Positions 1 to 8,337 of a DNA stretch of 64,000 bases are shown one piece after another (position 1 is the first letter of the stretch; every line of letters begins with the position of its first letter). This stretch comes from Campylobacter gastrosuis (GTDB lineage: Bacteria; Campylobacterota; Campylobacteria; Campylobacterales; Campylobacteraceae), in NCBI RefSeq assembly GCF_030249845.1, contig NZ_JANURM010000001.1:271364-335363 (forward strand). Direction: 5' to 3'. A model generated the notes under the pieces. That model worked only from the letters and a program-made list of their open reading frames with translations. It was not told where the DNA came from and ran no database searches. Position numbers and translations under genes: made by a program.

Positions 1-1
1 C

Positions 2-292
2 GATATTAGCGAGATTTATAAGTTAGCTTCGCTTGTTTTTGTGCTAAATGAGGGCAAAATTTCTGATATTGCCACGCCAAAGGAGCTGTTTTTAAAACAG
101 CGTGGCTCGCAAAAACTGGCATTTAACGCCAAAATTTTAGAATTAACGCAAGATGATGGCGTTTTTATCGCTCTTGTTTTGGTATCAAATCAGCTTTGCA
201 AGGTCGTTTTAAGTAGCATTGAAGCTAGAAATTTCAAGGTCGGCGACGAGGTCATTTTAAGCACTAAGGCGTTTGGGGTTAGTATTAGTTAA
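2..292 (+). CDS. ModC-like molybdate ABC transporter ATPase, C-terminal part (5' end outside window)
   Basis: The reading frame is open from the first bases of the window and stops with TAA, so only about 96 C-terminal residues are seen. It opens with DISEIYKLASLVFVLNEGKI, which resembles the end of an ABC ATPase domain after the H-loop. A TOBE-like segment follows (roughly residues 30-95, with KVVLSSIEARNFKVGDEVIL), as in ATPases of oxyanion importers. In ModC the TOBE domain senses molybdate or tungstate. The Walker motifs and signature lie outside the window, so the substrate is inferred from the short C-terminal architecture and from Campylobacter homologues. Another TOBE-bearing importer ATPase is possible. 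Confidence 0.6.
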   Translation, partial: DISEIYKLASLVFVLNEGKISDIATPKELFLKQRGSQKLAFNAKILELTQDDGVFIALVLVSNQLCKVVLSSIEARNFKVGDEVILSTKAFGVSIS

Positions 293-311
293 AAAATAAT
301 TAAAATTTTTA

Positions 312-317
312 TATAAT
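312..317 (+). promoter_or_regulatory. Probable sigma-70 -10 box for the DUF2920 gene
   Basis: A perfect TATAAT lies in a very AT-rich gap, about 20 bases before the ATG at 338, with an AAAGGGG ribosome site between. Campylobacter promoters often have a strong -10 box and no clear -35 box. The transcript leader would be very short. Confidence 0.5.
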
Positions 318-337
318 TAGCAAACAAAGGGGCAAGA

Positions 338-1582
338 ATGTTAATTAATAGAGATTTTGAGATTTCATCGTGCGATGATTACGAGTTAAAAATCAGGCGA
401 GATTCGCTTTTGAAATTTCGCATAACTCACGATGATACTAGGCAGATTAAGGCACTTTTATTTATCACGCCGGGGCTTGGCGGGGACGCTGATAGTAACT
501 ACAAAGATAATCTAGCCGGTTTTGTCGCTTCAAACTACGATGTGGGCGTTGTTAGCGTTAATTATCACTGCATTGGCAATCGCCCGCAAGTTGGCGCTGG
601 TATCGCTTTTGATGAGTTTGATTGTAAAATTTTAAAACAAAGGTGCGATGAGGTTGGCATTTGGCTTGATGAGCGAATTTTTAGTGCGTTAAACGACCCA
701 GTAAATGCAAAAAATCTGCTCTTTTATCTTGATGAGGAGCTTAGCATTAAAAAGCGTCAAAATGCCCTAAATGACGACTTTTTGTTAAGAATTTCAATGT
801 CGGTTTATCCAACAAACGGCGAGTATCAAAATTTTGGCGTAATGCAAGGACTTGACCTTTTAAACGCCCTGCTTTTTATCAGAAAAAATGTCAATTTTAG
901 CCAAAATGGGGGGGGGTGCGGCGAAATTCCAGCCGTGCTTTTAGGTAGCTCTCACGGCGCTTATGTTTCGTATATGGCTGCTAAAATGGCTCCGTGGCTA
1001 GTTAGTGGTGTGATTGATAATAGTGCTTATGCGGTTTTGCCGTGGCAGAGCATTGGTTTTGGCAAGGAGATTGATTACATTAAGTATCCGTGTGCGGCGT
1101 TAAAGGGGAATTTTAATCACATTATGGGCTATTTTTTTGATAAAACCCACTGGACGCTAAATCCAAAATCGCCCCATTATTTTAGCGAATCGGCTGAGAA
1201 AATCAGGGATATTTACGAGCCAGAACACCTAAAAGAGATGGCAAAATATAATAAACCAATTTTTGTCAGCTATCACTGCAATAACGATTTTATCGCACCT
1301 TTTGAGCATAAGGTGGCACTTTTTAATGAGCTTAAAAATCTTGGCTATGACGCCACGCTTTACGCAATTACCGATGAAAATCAAGTTGATGGTAAATTCA
1401 TAAAAAAGCTAGAACACGGGATGGATATGTCTTTAAAAACATTAATTAAACGTGAATTAAACAAAATGCTTGATAAAATCAGCCAAAATACCCAAAATAA
1501 AAGGCAAATTAGCTATAAAAGTGCAGGTAAAATTTATAAATTTTATGAACAAAATGATAAAATTTTACTAGATTTAATCTAG
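338..1582 (+). CDS. DUF2920 family protein (alpha/beta-hydrolase-like), phase-variable, in the ON frame
   Basis: A 414-residue protein resembling the DUF2920 family, which in Campylobacter is found in flagellar and surface glycan loci. It has an alpha/beta-hydrolase look: an early GLGGD loop (about residues 46-50) and a nucleophile-elbow motif GSSHG at residues 203-207, with Ser205 the candidate nucleophile. A run of nine G residues encodes Gly191-193 just before the elbow. With nine G the frame continues to the natural end. One G more or less would remove the elbow and everything after it. The ATG at 338 has an AAAGGGG ribosome site. The 3' end overlaps the convergent acetyltransferase gene by 9 bases. 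The substrate is unknown; a role in surface carbohydrate modification is inferred from family context. Confidence 0.75.
   Translation: MLINRDFEISSCDDYELKIRRDSLLKFRITHDDTRQIKALLFITPGLGGDADSNYKDNLAGFVASNYDVGVVSVNYHCIGNRPQVGAGIAFDEFDCKILKQRCDEVGIWLDERIFSALNDPVNAKNLLFYLDEELSIKKRQNALNDDFLLRISMSVYPTNGEYQNFGVMQGLDLLNALLFIRKNVNFSQNGGGCGEIPAVLLGSSHGAYVSYMAAKMAPWLVSGVIDNSAYAVLPWQSIGFGKEIDYIKYPCAALKGNFNHIMGYFFDKTHWTLNPKSPHYFSESAEKIRDIYEPEHLKEMAKYNKPIFVSYHCNNDFIAPFEHKVALFNELKNLGYDATLYAITDENQVDGKFIKKLEHGMDMSLKTLIKRELNKMLDKISQNTQNKRQISYKSAGKIYKFYEQNDKILLDLI
908..916 (+). repeat. Poly-G tract (9 G) in the DUF2920 gene
   Basis: Nine consecutive G in an AT-rich genome, inside codons 191-193. Such tracts gain or lose bases by slipped-strand mispairing. 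The present length keeps the full-length frame. Confidence 0.9.
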
Positions 1583-2128
1583 CTTTTTTATCACTTTTGC
1601 TGGGACGCCACCAACGATTACGTTTGGTGCTACGTCGCTATTTACGACCGCTCCGGCTGCGATTATGGCGTTATCGCCGATTGTTACGCCGGGTAAAATT
1701 GTCGCATTTGCACCAATCCAAACGTTGTTACCAATTGTAACAGGCTTTGCGATTGCGGTGTGTTTTAGTCGTGAATTTGGCGAAGTTGGGTGGGTTACGC
1801 TTGTGATTATCACATTTGGTGCTATCATACAATCGTTACCAATCGTAACACTTGCGACGTCTAGGATCGTAACATTATAATTTGATAAAAAATTATCGCC
1901 AACGCTGATATTTAAGCCATAATCGCAGTAAAATGGCTGGGCTACGCTCGGATTTTTACCGACCTTGCCAAAAAGCTTTTTTAACGCCTTTTTATAAGCC
2001 TTTTTATCGCTCGCGTCGGTTTTGTTAAACTTCGCACAAAGCCCAACGGCACGTGCTTTTCTAGCTGCCACGCCACAATCGTAAAAGCAAAATTCCAAGC
2101 CATTTTCTAGCTTATCAACCTCTGTCAT
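1574..2128 (-). CDS. Maltose/galactoside O-acetyltransferase family (hexapeptide repeat)
   Basis: A 184-residue acetyl-CoA-dependent transferase of the Maa/LacA/NodL type. The N-terminal third carries the helical cap. The rest is a left-handed beta-helix of hexapeptide repeats with [20 protein letters not shown] and GGVPAKVI, the classic end of the family. The His in SVTHPTS matches the catalytic His of LacA. I chose the ATG at 2128 rather than a longer frame from 2167, because AAAGGAG sits 6 bases before it and the upstream residues do not look conserved. The probable operon order is 2904 to 2537 to 2128. It overlaps the DUF2920 gene tail to tail, so a glycan-modifying role is possible. The acceptor sugar cannot be told. 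Confidence 0.85.
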   Translation of the reverse strand: MTEVDKLENGLEFCFYDCGVAARKARAVGLCAKFNKTDASDKKAYKKALKKLFGKVGKNPSVAQPFYCDYGLNISVGDNFLSNYNVTILDVASVTIGNDCMIAPNVIITSVTHPTSPNSRLKHTAIAKPVTIGNNVWIGANATILPGVTIGDNAIIAAGAVVNSDVAPNVIVGGVPAKVIKKLD

Positions 2129-2129
2129 C

Positions 2130-2537
2130 TTAACTCCTTTGCCATAAAATTTTTGTGCCAAAACCAAGTGTGTTGTCTGTAAATTTTATACTTTTTAATA
2201 AAATTTTATAAATTTTAGCATTCATTGATTTGGCAAAAACAAAGCGTTTAAAATAATTTTCTACATCTTCTGCCACGCTTATTGTGCCGTTAAACTGAAC
2301 GCCTCTAATTTTACCAACAATTAGCGTATTTAAGGCGATCGTGCCTGAAATTTCAGGGCGATTTTTTATCGCTTTAATATGCTCTGTGCTCTCATCGCTT
2401 GCGATAAAAAGTGAAATTTCATCGCTATTAAATGCGTAAAATGCACTAAATGCGTGCGGTGTGCCATCATCTTTGATGACGCAAATTGAGGCTAAATGCT
2501 CTTTTTTTATAAATTTTAAAATTCTCTCATCAAGCAT
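2130..2537 (-). CDS. Pyridoxamine 5'-phosphate oxidase-like (split-barrel, YhbP/UPF0306-type) protein
   Basis: A 135-residue single-domain split-barrel protein. It opens with [19 protein letters not shown], followed by [14 protein letters not shown] and [18 protein letters not shown], a pattern typical of PNPOx-like flavin or heme binding folds. The family includes FMN-binding oxidoreductases and proteins of unknown function. There is no C-terminal PNPOx catalytic extension, so true pyridoxamine phosphate oxidase is unlikely. It starts 8 bases inside the end of the upstream membrane protein gene and its stop lies 1 base before the acetyltransferase ATG, so the three are probably co-transcribed and translationally coupled. 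Confidence 0.7.
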   Translation of the reverse strand: MLDERILKFIKKEHLASICVIKDDGTPHAFSAFYAFNSDEISLFIASDESTEHIKAIKNRPEISGTIALNTLIVGKIRGVQFNGTISVAEDVENYFKRFVFAKSMNAKIYKILLKSIKFTDNTLGFGTKILWQRS

Positions 2538-2904
2538 TTAAAAACTCTTTTAAAAAGCTTGAAATTTCAGCGAAATTTAGCCATAAAATCGCCGTTAAAA
2601 TCAGCCAAAAAGCACTTAAAAAAATTTGGATTAGTAAAAATTTAGAGCTAAAATTTCTAAAAATCATCATCGCAAAAAGTGAGCCAAAAATTCCACCAAT
2701 TAGCGAAAAGTAATGGATTGAGTTTTCTTTTACAAAATTTGGCAATAACGCCTTAAAATAGAGCGAAAGCATAATAAAACTAAGCAAATTTGCTAGGCAA
2801 AAATAGAAAAAAACGACTGGAATTTGTGTGTAAAATCTATTTAAAATAAAGCTTAAAATCGTGATAAAAAATAGCAAAAAGACCCGAATGCCAAAGCAAC
2901 ACAT
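2530..2904 (-). CDS. DUF1294-like small integral membrane protein
   Basis: A 124-residue, very hydrophobic protein with about four membrane segments (near residues 7-24, 28-50, 66-82 and 90-112). HYFSLIGGIFGSLFAMMIFR resembles the DUF1294 core, in which a small-residue helix is followed by basic residues. The function of the family is not known. The ATG at 2904 has AAAGG 6 bases upstream. It is the first gene of a three-gene minus-strand group and overlaps the next by 8 bases. Confidence 0.6.
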   Translation of the reverse strand: MCCFGIRVFLLFFITILSFILNRFYTQIPVVFFYFCLANLLSFIMLSLYFKALLPNFVKENSIHYFSLIGGIFGSLFAMMIFRNFSSKFLLIQIFLSAFWLILTAILWLNFAEISSFLKEFLNA

Positions 2905-2985
2905 AGCTAACCTTTAAAATTTTTGCGATTTTAGCCTAAAAACTCTTAAAAATTTGCCGATTTGGCAAAAATCAAAGGAGAAAAA

Positions 2986-3501
2986 ATGCAAACAAATCTT
3001 TACTCAAATCAGAATTTTAGCAACCTTGACTTTTCATTTAAAACAAGCAGCGGCGATAAGATAAATCTTTCAATGTATAACAACACAAGCATTGAATATG
3101 CAAGTGCCAAAACGCAAAATTCAAGCATTCAAACGCTAACTCTAACCCAAGAATACGGCTATAACTTCTTATACGAGGGCAACGGACTTGATAAAAATGA
3201 TATTGACGAGATTAACAAAGCCTTAAAAGAGATACAGCCAAAAATTGATGATTTTATGAAAAATATAAACGAGGGTAAAAACTACACAAATCCAGAAATT
3301 TCAAACCTAGCAAACAGCCTAAAATCGGCACTGCCAGAGCCAAAAGACCTAAATCACGCAAACGCTATAAACGACGGAGTTTTAAAGATGTTTGACAAGC
3401 TTTTAGAACAAAACAAAGCTGGTCGGGAGCTACTTTTAAAGACAAATAAATTGTTTGAAAATTTCTTAAATCAGACAAACAAATTTTCACTTTATGTGTA
3501 A
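2986..3501 (+). CDS. Hypothetical soluble, mainly helical protein
   Basis: A 171-residue protein I do not recognise. The likely start is the ATG at 2986 (MQTNLYSNQNFSN), which has AAAGGAG at the right spacing; an earlier ATG at 2962 has none. The first 60 residues are polar, rich in Asn, Ser and Thr. The rest is predicted helix with regular charged residues (LDKNDIDEINKALKEIQPKI; LNHANAINDGVLKMFDKLLE). There is no signal peptide, membrane segment or Cys. The N-terminal composition and size resemble small Campylobacter proteins linked to flagellar or surface functions, but this is only a resemblance. It converges on the zinc-ribbon gene at 3514. Confidence 0.6.
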   Translation: MQTNLYSNQNFSNLDFSFKTSSGDKINLSMYNNTSIEYASAKTQNSSIQTLTLTQEYGYNFLYEGNGLDKNDIDEINKALKEIQPKIDDFMKNINEGKNYTNPEISNLANSLKSALPEPKDLNHANAINDGVLKMFDKLLEQNKAGRELLLKTNKLFENFLNQTNKFSLYV

Positions 3502-3516
3502 GCCAAAAATGGCTTA
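3499..3516. terminator. Short bidirectional hairpin between convergent genes
   Basis: TAAGCCA and TGGCTTA form a 7-bp stem around an AAAA loop, covering the stops of the genes at 3501 and 3514. No long T run follows, so it is a weak terminator at best. Confidence 0.4.
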
Positions 3517-3705
3517 CTCTACTTCTGCTTTGATCTGCTCGTTTGATTTTACGACCATACCAGAGCCGTGAATCACGCTAGGCACACAGCTCGTGCAAAT
3601 ATCAACCTCTTCGCCATTTTTGTGAGCGCGGATAAAAACGGCGTTGCTATCTTCGCTACTTTTTAGCCCGCAGACATTACAAACTACTAAATTTTGATCT
3701 CTCAT
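3514..3705 (-). CDS. Small zinc-ribbon-like protein
   Basis: A 63-residue protein beginning MRDQNLVVCNVCGLKSSEDS. It has two Cys pairs, CNVC near the N-terminus and CTSC about 30 residues later, which would bind one zinc. I chose the ATG at 3705 because AAGGAG sits 7 bases upstream; an upstream ATG at 3732 lacks a ribosome site. The pattern resembles the ClpX-type zinc-binding or treble-clef anchors, but no effector domain follows. The function is unknown. A single-gene transcript is likely, divergent from dut. Confidence 0.7.
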   Translation of the reverse strand: MRDQNLVVCNVCGLKSSEDSNAVFIRAHKNGEEVDICTSCVPSVIHGSGMVVKSNEQIKAEVE

Positions 3706-3821
3706 AACTATCTCCTTAAAAAATTTCGGCAATTATACAAAAAGCTTTAAAATTTGCGATGATTTATATCAATAAATAAGAAAATTTTGATAAAATCACT
3801 CAAAAATTTAAGGGAGTAATG

Positions 3822-4514
3822 ATGAGAGATAGGGATTTGATTTTTGATATGCTAAAAATGCAACAAAGCCTAAACGATGAGACAAACGGAGCTGGCTGGG
3901 AGAATGGATATACAAATAAAAATAAGCTAATTAGCTGGCGAAGGTGCATTTATATGGAGTGTGCCGAGCTTATTGATAGCTTTGCTTGGAAGCATTGGAA
4001 AAATATCACAGCACCGACTGATGAGCAAAATTTACGCATTGAGGTCGTTGATATTTGGCACTTTGTGATGAGCTTAATGCTTGAAAAATACCACGTAAAT
4101 GGGCTTGGCGGACTTGAAAAACTAGCCGATGATATAAGCGTAGCAAGTGGATTTGCCGAGTTTTGCAAAGAGCCGTTTGATGTGGCAAACGAGAGCATTT
4201 ATGAGATTATGAATGATATTGAGATGATGATAAATCGTTGCAGTGGCTTTGAGTATGAAATTTTTGATATTTTAAAAATTTACTTCACCTTAGCCCTAAA
4301 ATGTGGCGTGAATTTACACTCGCTTTATGAGTGCTATATCGCTAAAAACGTCCTAAATCGCTTTCGCCAAGATAATGGCTATAAAGAGGGCGAGTATAAA
4401 AAAATCTGGGCTGGACGTGAAGATAACGCCGTGATGAGCGAGATTTTAAGCAGGGGCATTAGGGGCGTTGATGAGATTTATGCTGCCCTAGAAGCGGAGT
4501 ATGAAAGGGCGTGA
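3822..4514 (+). CDS. dut: Dimeric dUTPase (dUTP diphosphatase)
   Basis: A 230-residue all-alpha NTP pyrophosphatase that hydrolyses dUTP to dUMP and diphosphate, keeping uracil out of DNA and supplying dUMP. The magnesium-binding pattern of dimeric dUTPases is visible: ISWRRCIYMECAELIDSFAW (E-x-x-E/D) around residues 37-56, then RIEVVDIWHFVMS near residue 75. Campylobacter and Helicobacter differ here: Campylobacter uses the dimeric form seen here rather than the trimeric beta form. AGGGAG lies 5 bases before the ATG at 3822, better placed than for the ATG at 3819. The 3' end overlaps the next gene by 4 bases. Confidence 0.9.
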   Translation: MRDRDLIFDMLKMQQSLNDETNGAGWENGYTNKNKLISWRRCIYMECAELIDSFAWKHWKNITAPTDEQNLRIEVVDIWHFVMSLMLEKYHVNGLGGLEKLADDISVASGFAEFCKEPFDVANESIYEIMNDIEMMINRCSGFEYEIFDILKIYFTLALKCGVNLHSLYECYIAKNVLNRFRQDNGYKEGEYKKIWAGREDNAVMSEILSRGIRGVDEIYAALEAEYERA

Positions 4515-5221
4515 TAGAGATTTTTAGGCTAAGTATTGCTGATTTTTGGAGCAAAAAATTTATATATTTAGCGATTTTGCCACTATTTTTTAGCATTTTT
4601 ATGCTTAGCCTTGCTCTTTTTTTGGGTGCAAAACCAGCCGTTTTAGCCATTTTTGATGCCATAAATGGCTATTTTGGCGAGTATGAGATAGTTAAATTTT
4701 TAATGCAAAATGAGCTTTTTAACTGGCTAATAAACGCCTTTGTTTATGCCTTTGGGGCGTATTTGGTCGTGATTTTAAGCGTCTTTTTTGCACTCTTTGT
4801 GGCTGGGTTTTTAACGCCGATTGTGGTAAATGAGATAAATAAACGCCACTACAAAATCATCCTAAAAAACGACGTTTCGCTTGTTTTTATCACAAAAATA
4901 ATGGTTGTTGAGATTTTAAAATTTCTTGGCATTTTATTAGTTTGTCTGCCACTTTTATTTGTGCCAGTTTTGCACTTTTTTGTTGGCATTATCCCGTTTT
5001 TTTATATCTATTATAAATTTTTATTAGTTGATGTTGCGTCAAATATTTTGGGTAAAACTAAATTTGAACTTTGCTTGATTGAAGGTGGCGGAGTCGGGTT
5101 TGTTTTATCTTCGTTTGCTTTTTATTTGGTATCGCTTTTGCCGATTGTTGGGCTGTTTTTTCAGCTCTTTTTTGTCATATTTTTGACGCATTTGGTGTTT
5201 AGGCGGTATTTAAAATTTTAA
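4511..5221 (+). CDS. EI24 domain membrane protein
   Basis: A 236-residue protein with about six membrane segments (roughly residues 18-42, 74-104, 140-160, 162-178, 190-210 and 214-232). The NEINKRHY segment after the second hydrophobic block fits the EI24/CysZ-like family. CysZ is linked to sulfate uptake in enterobacteria; the epsilonproteobacterial members are uncharacterised. It starts with GTG at 4511 in a GTGA overlap with the dut stop, so the two are coupled. A 14-base perfect palindrome (AGCCAAATTTGGCT) follows the stop and may end the transcript weakly. Confidence 0.75.
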   Translation: MIEIFRLSIADFWSKKFIYLAILPLFFSIFMLSLALFLGAKPAVLAIFDAINGYFGEYEIVKFLMQNELFNWLINAFVYAFGAYLVVILSVFFALFVAGFLTPIVVNEINKRHYKIILKNDVSLVFITKIMVVEILKFLGILLVCLPLLFVPVLHFFVGIIPFFYIYYKFLLVDVASNILGKTKFELCLIEGGGVGFVLSSFAFYLVSLLPIVGLFFQLFFVIFLTHLVFRRYLKF

Positions 5222-5268
5222 GCCAAATTTGGCTAAAATCGCAAAAATTTTAAACTAAGGTCGGTTTT

Positions 5269-6195
5269 ATGAGAGGTTATAAGATTTTTTCTGGCAATGC
5301 AAATGTTGAGTTTGCAAGGCGTGTGGCTCAGTATCTTTCGCTCCCGCTTAGCGAGGCGATTATTAAGAGTTTTAGTGATGGCGAGATAAGCGTGCAAGTA
5401 GGCGAGAGTGTGCGTGGCAAGGACGTTTTTGTCGTTCAGCCGACCTGTGCGCCAGCGAATGTAAATTTAATGGAGCTTTTGATTTTAACAGACGCCTTAA
5501 AGCGAAGCAGTGCTAGTTCTATCACAGCTGTGGTGCCGTATTTTGGTTACGCTAGGCAGGATAGAAAGGCAGCCCCAAGAGTGCCAATAACGGCAAAATT
5601 AGTCGCAAATATGATGCAAACGGCTGGGATTGATAGGGTTATTACTATGGATTTACACGCTGGGCAAATTCAGGGTTTTTTTGATATCCCAGTAGATAAC
5701 CTTTATGGCAGTATCGTTTTTACAGATTATGTTAGGTCAAAGCACCTTGCAAATCCGATAGTGGCAAGTCCGGATGTAGGCGGAGTGGCTAGGGCTAGGG
5801 CTTTGGCTAAGAATTTAGGGCTTGATATGGTTATTGTTGATAAACGCCGTGAAAAGGCAAACGAGAGTGAAGTGATGAATGTTATTGGCGACGTAAATGG
5901 CAAGGACGTGATTTTGGTTGATGATATGATTGACACGGCTGGGACGATTGTAAAAGCGGCTAAAATTTTCAAAGAAAAGGGCGCAACAAGCGTGATTGCA
6001 TTTTGTACGCACCCAGTTTTAAGCGGTGCTGCTTATGAAAATTTAGCAAAAGGCTATCTTGATGAGCTTATCGTAACCGATACGATACCGCTAAAACAGG
6101 AGCTAGGTTGCATTAAGGTTTTAAGCGTGGCTTCGCTTTTTGGCGAGGTTATTAGGCGAGTTTATCACAATGAGAGTGTAAATTCACTATTTTAA
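5269..6195 (+). CDS. prs: Ribose-phosphate pyrophosphokinase (PRPP synthase)
   Basis: A 308-residue enzyme making 5-phosphoribosyl-1-diphosphate from ribose 5-phosphate and ATP, the entry to purine, pyrimidine, histidine, tryptophan and NAD synthesis. The full class I pattern is present: KIFSGNANVEFARRVAQYL at the N-terminus, FSDGEISVQ, the YFGYARQDRK catalytic flexible region, MDLHAGQIQGFF, VDKRREKANES, and the PRPP-binding loop DVILVDDMIDTAGTI. Length and motifs are standard with nothing missing. The ATG at 5269 has an AAGG site upstream. A strong terminator follows. Confidence 0.97.
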   Translation: MRGYKIFSGNANVEFARRVAQYLSLPLSEAIIKSFSDGEISVQVGESVRGKDVFVVQPTCAPANVNLMELLILTDALKRSSASSITAVVPYFGYARQDRKAAPRVPITAKLVANMMQTAGIDRVITMDLHAGQIQGFFDIPVDNLYGSIVFTDYVRSKHLANPIVASPDVGGVARARALAKNLGLDMVIVDKRREKANESEVMNVIGDVNGKDVILVDDMIDTAGTIVKAAKIFKEKGATSVIAFCTHPVLSGAAYENLAKGYLDELIVTDTIPLKQELGCIKVLSVASLFGEVIRRVYHNESVNSLF

Positions 6196-6201
6196 ATCCG
6201 A

Positions 6202-6230
6202 GTAGTTTGCACCTTGCAAACTACATTTTT
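6202..6230 (+). terminator. Rho-independent terminator after prs
   Basis: A 10-bp perfect stem (GTAGTTTGCA / TGCAAACTAC) with a 3-base CCT loop is followed by ATTTTT. It lies 7 bases after the prs stop and separates prs from metK. Confidence 0.85.
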
Positions 6231-6253
6231 ACCTAAATTTTAACTAAAAAAAC

Positions 6254-6259
6254 TATAAT
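6254..6259 (+). promoter_or_regulatory. Probable -10 box for metK
   Basis: TATAAT sits 31 bases before the metK ATG and after the prs terminator, so metK has its own promoter. Confidence 0.5.
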
Positions 6260-6290
6260 AACGCCTACAATTTAAAAAATAAGGAATTTT

Positions 6291-7493
6291 ATGTATTTAT
6301 TTACTTCTGAGGTCGTAAGCCCGGGTCACCCTGATAAGTGTGCTGATATTATTGCTGATAGCATTGTTGATACGATTTTAATGCAAGATTCAAACGCAAG
6401 GATAGCAAGTGAGGTCTTTTTAGCCGGTAAAAATATAATCATCGGTGGCGAGATAAACTCAAAGGTCAAGCTATCTTTTGGCGATTACGCTAAGATTGTT
6501 GAGAGTGCTTTATTTCACATTGGCTATAAAGGTTTGCCATATTTTACAAAAGAGCAGTGCTTGCACCCTGAGGACATTGAGGTTAAGGTCTGTATAAATC
6601 AGCAAAGTCCAGATATAAATCAGGGCGTAGATCAAAAAGATGGCGAGATAGGTGCTGGCGATCAGGGCATTATGTTTGGTTTTGCTAGTTCTGAGGCGAA
6701 GGAATTTATGCCAGCTGCCATTACTTATGCTAGAATGCTTTGCGATAAGGTTTATAAATTTGCAAAAGCAAATCCAGATAAGCTTGGCGTGGATATTAAA
6801 ACGCAAGTTACGATTGATTATGGCACAAAAGAGAATTTTGAAAACTGCCATCCGCAGAGCATTCACACCATAGTCGTTTCAGCCCCAAGCGTGCAGAGTA
6901 TGGATATTGCGACGCTTAGAGCACTCATTCAGGATCTAATTGACGATGCCGGACTGCCTAAAAATTTATACAACAAAGATAAAACCATAATCTACATAAA
7001 CCCAACTGGTAGATATGTAAATCACAGCTCACTTCACGATAGTGGGCTAACTGGCAGAAAATTAATCGTAGATAGCTTTGGCGGATACGCTCCAATCGGC
7101 GGTGGCGCTCAAAGCTCAAAGGACTACACAAAGGTAGATAGAAGCGGACTTTATGCTGCAAGGTATATCGCTAAAAATATCGTAGCAGCCGGACTTGCTA
7201 AAAAGTGCATAGTCCAGCTAAGCTACGCAATCGGCGTGGCTAGACCGACATCAGTTAGCGTTGATACGATGGGGACGCAAGTTAGCGGGATTGATGATGA
7301 TATGCTCTCAAAATTTGTAATGGATAAATTCCCGCTCACGCCAAAGTGGATAACGCAAAAATTCGGACTTGACAAGCCGAGCAAAGATACATTTTTATAC
7401 GCAAAAGTAGCAGCTCTTGGACAAGTTGGCAATGCAAAATATCCGTGGGAGAAGCTTGATAGCGTTGAAATTTTCAAATCGCTTTTAAAATAA
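6291..7493 (+). CDS. metK: S-adenosylmethionine synthetase
   Basis: A 400-residue enzyme forming S-adenosylmethionine from methionine and ATP in the cytoplasm. It starts MYLFTSEVVSPGHPDKCAD, with the GHPDK motif at residues 12-16. The hexapeptide signature GAGDQG lies at 121-126. The C-terminal SFGGYAPIGGGAQSSKDYTK region is the second signature (GGGAxSSKD). Length is slightly above the E. coli enzyme. The next two genes, on the opposite strand, encode a DNA methyltransferase that uses SAM and its endonuclease; this adjacency is probably chance. Confidence 0.97.
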   Translation: MYLFTSEVVSPGHPDKCADIIADSIVDTILMQDSNARIASEVFLAGKNIIIGGEINSKVKLSFGDYAKIVESALFHIGYKGLPYFTKEQCLHPEDIEVKVCINQQSPDINQGVDQKDGEIGAGDQGIMFGFASSEAKEFMPAAITYARMLCDKVYKFAKANPDKLGVDIKTQVTIDYGTKENFENCHPQSIHTIVVSAPSVQSMDIATLRALIQDLIDDAGLPKNLYNKDKTIIYINPTGRYVNHSSLHDSGLTGRKLIVDSFGGYAPIGGGAQSSKDYTKVDRSGLYAARYIAKNIVAAGLAKKCIVQLSYAIGVARPTSVSVDTMGTQVSGIDDDMLSKFVMDKFPLTPKWITQKFGLDKPSKDTFLYAKVAALGQVGNAKYPWEKLDSVEIFKSLLK

Positions 7494-7495
7494 AT

Positions 7496-7519
7496 ATAAT
7501 CCCTATTTTTAGGGATTAT
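7496..7519. terminator. Bidirectional terminator between metK and the methyltransferase gene
   Basis: A 10-bp perfect stem (ATAATCCCTA / TAGGGATTAT) with a TTTT loop lies just after the metK stop and overlaps the last bases of the convergent methyltransferase gene. It would serve both strands. Confidence 0.7.
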
Positions 7520-8337
7520 TCAAATAATAGCTTTTGTTTTTGTGTGAATTTCTTGTGCATTCCGCGTGCCTTTTTTTCTGAAAAGGTTTCCGCTACAAAG
7601 TGTAATTTTTTTTCATCGTCTATGATTTTTAGTTCATTTTGAGAATTTTCTAGCCTAGTTTTTGCTTGCTGTAGATATGTCTCTGAAATATCTATGCCTA
7701 TAAATTTATGTCCTAAAAGTTTGGCTGCAACTAATGTTGTTCCGCTACCGCAATATGGGTCTATAACAACACCATTATTTTCTAAAATACTATAAATGCA
7801 CCTTGTAGGGAGTGTTAGTGGAAATGGTGCTGGGTGTGGATTTTTGCCTTCTGGTCTAATGCGCCAAATAGAGGTCATCAGTGCGTGTTTTGAAAGTAAT
7901 TCTTTGCCGATTAAATCTTTTTTATCTTTTGGTTTATGTAGCCAAAAAATACGCTCTTCAATTTGCCAAAAACGCCAACCTCTTATGTTTGCAGCAATTG
8001 CTCTATCCCAAATTATCTCTTGTCTTATGTTCCATTTACTTTTTGATATCCAAGCGTAAGGATGTAGCATAATGCCTTTTTCCCAGCGAACTTTATGGTT
8101 ATAAAAAAAGCTTCCACCCGGTTTTATAATTCTATAAAGCTCATTTAAGACTAAGATTTGTTCTTCTTGGTAGATATTTTCTGGTTTTTTATCTGTTACG
8201 TTTGCATATTTTATGTTACTAACAAGCCAACCTTTTTTATTTTCTTGTTTGTTGTATGGTGGCGAGGTAACACCCATATCTACGCTATCATCGGCTAATT
8301 TTTTAAGCTCATCTAATGTGTTTCCCAAAATTAGCAT
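7516..8337 (-). CDS. Type II DNA methyltransferase, beta class (amino-methylating)
   Basis: A 273-residue SAM-dependent enzyme. The catalytic motif TSPPY lies at residues 24-28 and the SAM-binding motif DPYCGSGTT at 193-201. This order (catalytic motif before SAM motif) defines the beta class, which methylates adenine N6 or cytosine N4; motifs alone cannot tell which. KPGGSFFYNHK near residue 72 is another conserved strand. Its start overlaps the end of the upstream endonuclease gene by 7 bases, so the two form one operon. The enzyme should protect the host against that endonuclease. The recognition sequence cannot be read from the protein. The pair sits between housekeeping genes and is a typical acquired module. 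Confidence 0.88.
   Translation of the reverse strand: MLILGNTLDELKKLADDSVDMGVTSPPYNKQENKKGWLVSNIKYANVTDKKPENIYQEEQILVLNELYRIIKPGGSFFYNHKVRWEKGIMLHPYAWISKSKWNIRQEIIWDRAIAANIRGWRFWQIEERIFWLHKPKDKKDLIGKELLSKHALMTSIWRIRPEGKNPHPAPFPLTLPTRCIYSILENNGVVIDPYCGSGTTLVAAKLLGHKFIGIDISETYLQQAKTRLENSQNELKIIDDEKKLHFVAETFSEKKARGMHKKFTQKQKLLFE

Noticed and set aside
1665-1880. Plus-strand frame inside the acetyltransferase gene
   Set aside because: It is the antisense of the hexapeptide repeats (recurring PIV segments), with no start signal.
6510-6866. Minus-strand frames within metK
   Set aside because: Shadows of a long conserved gene; no ribosome site, and composition as expected for antisense.
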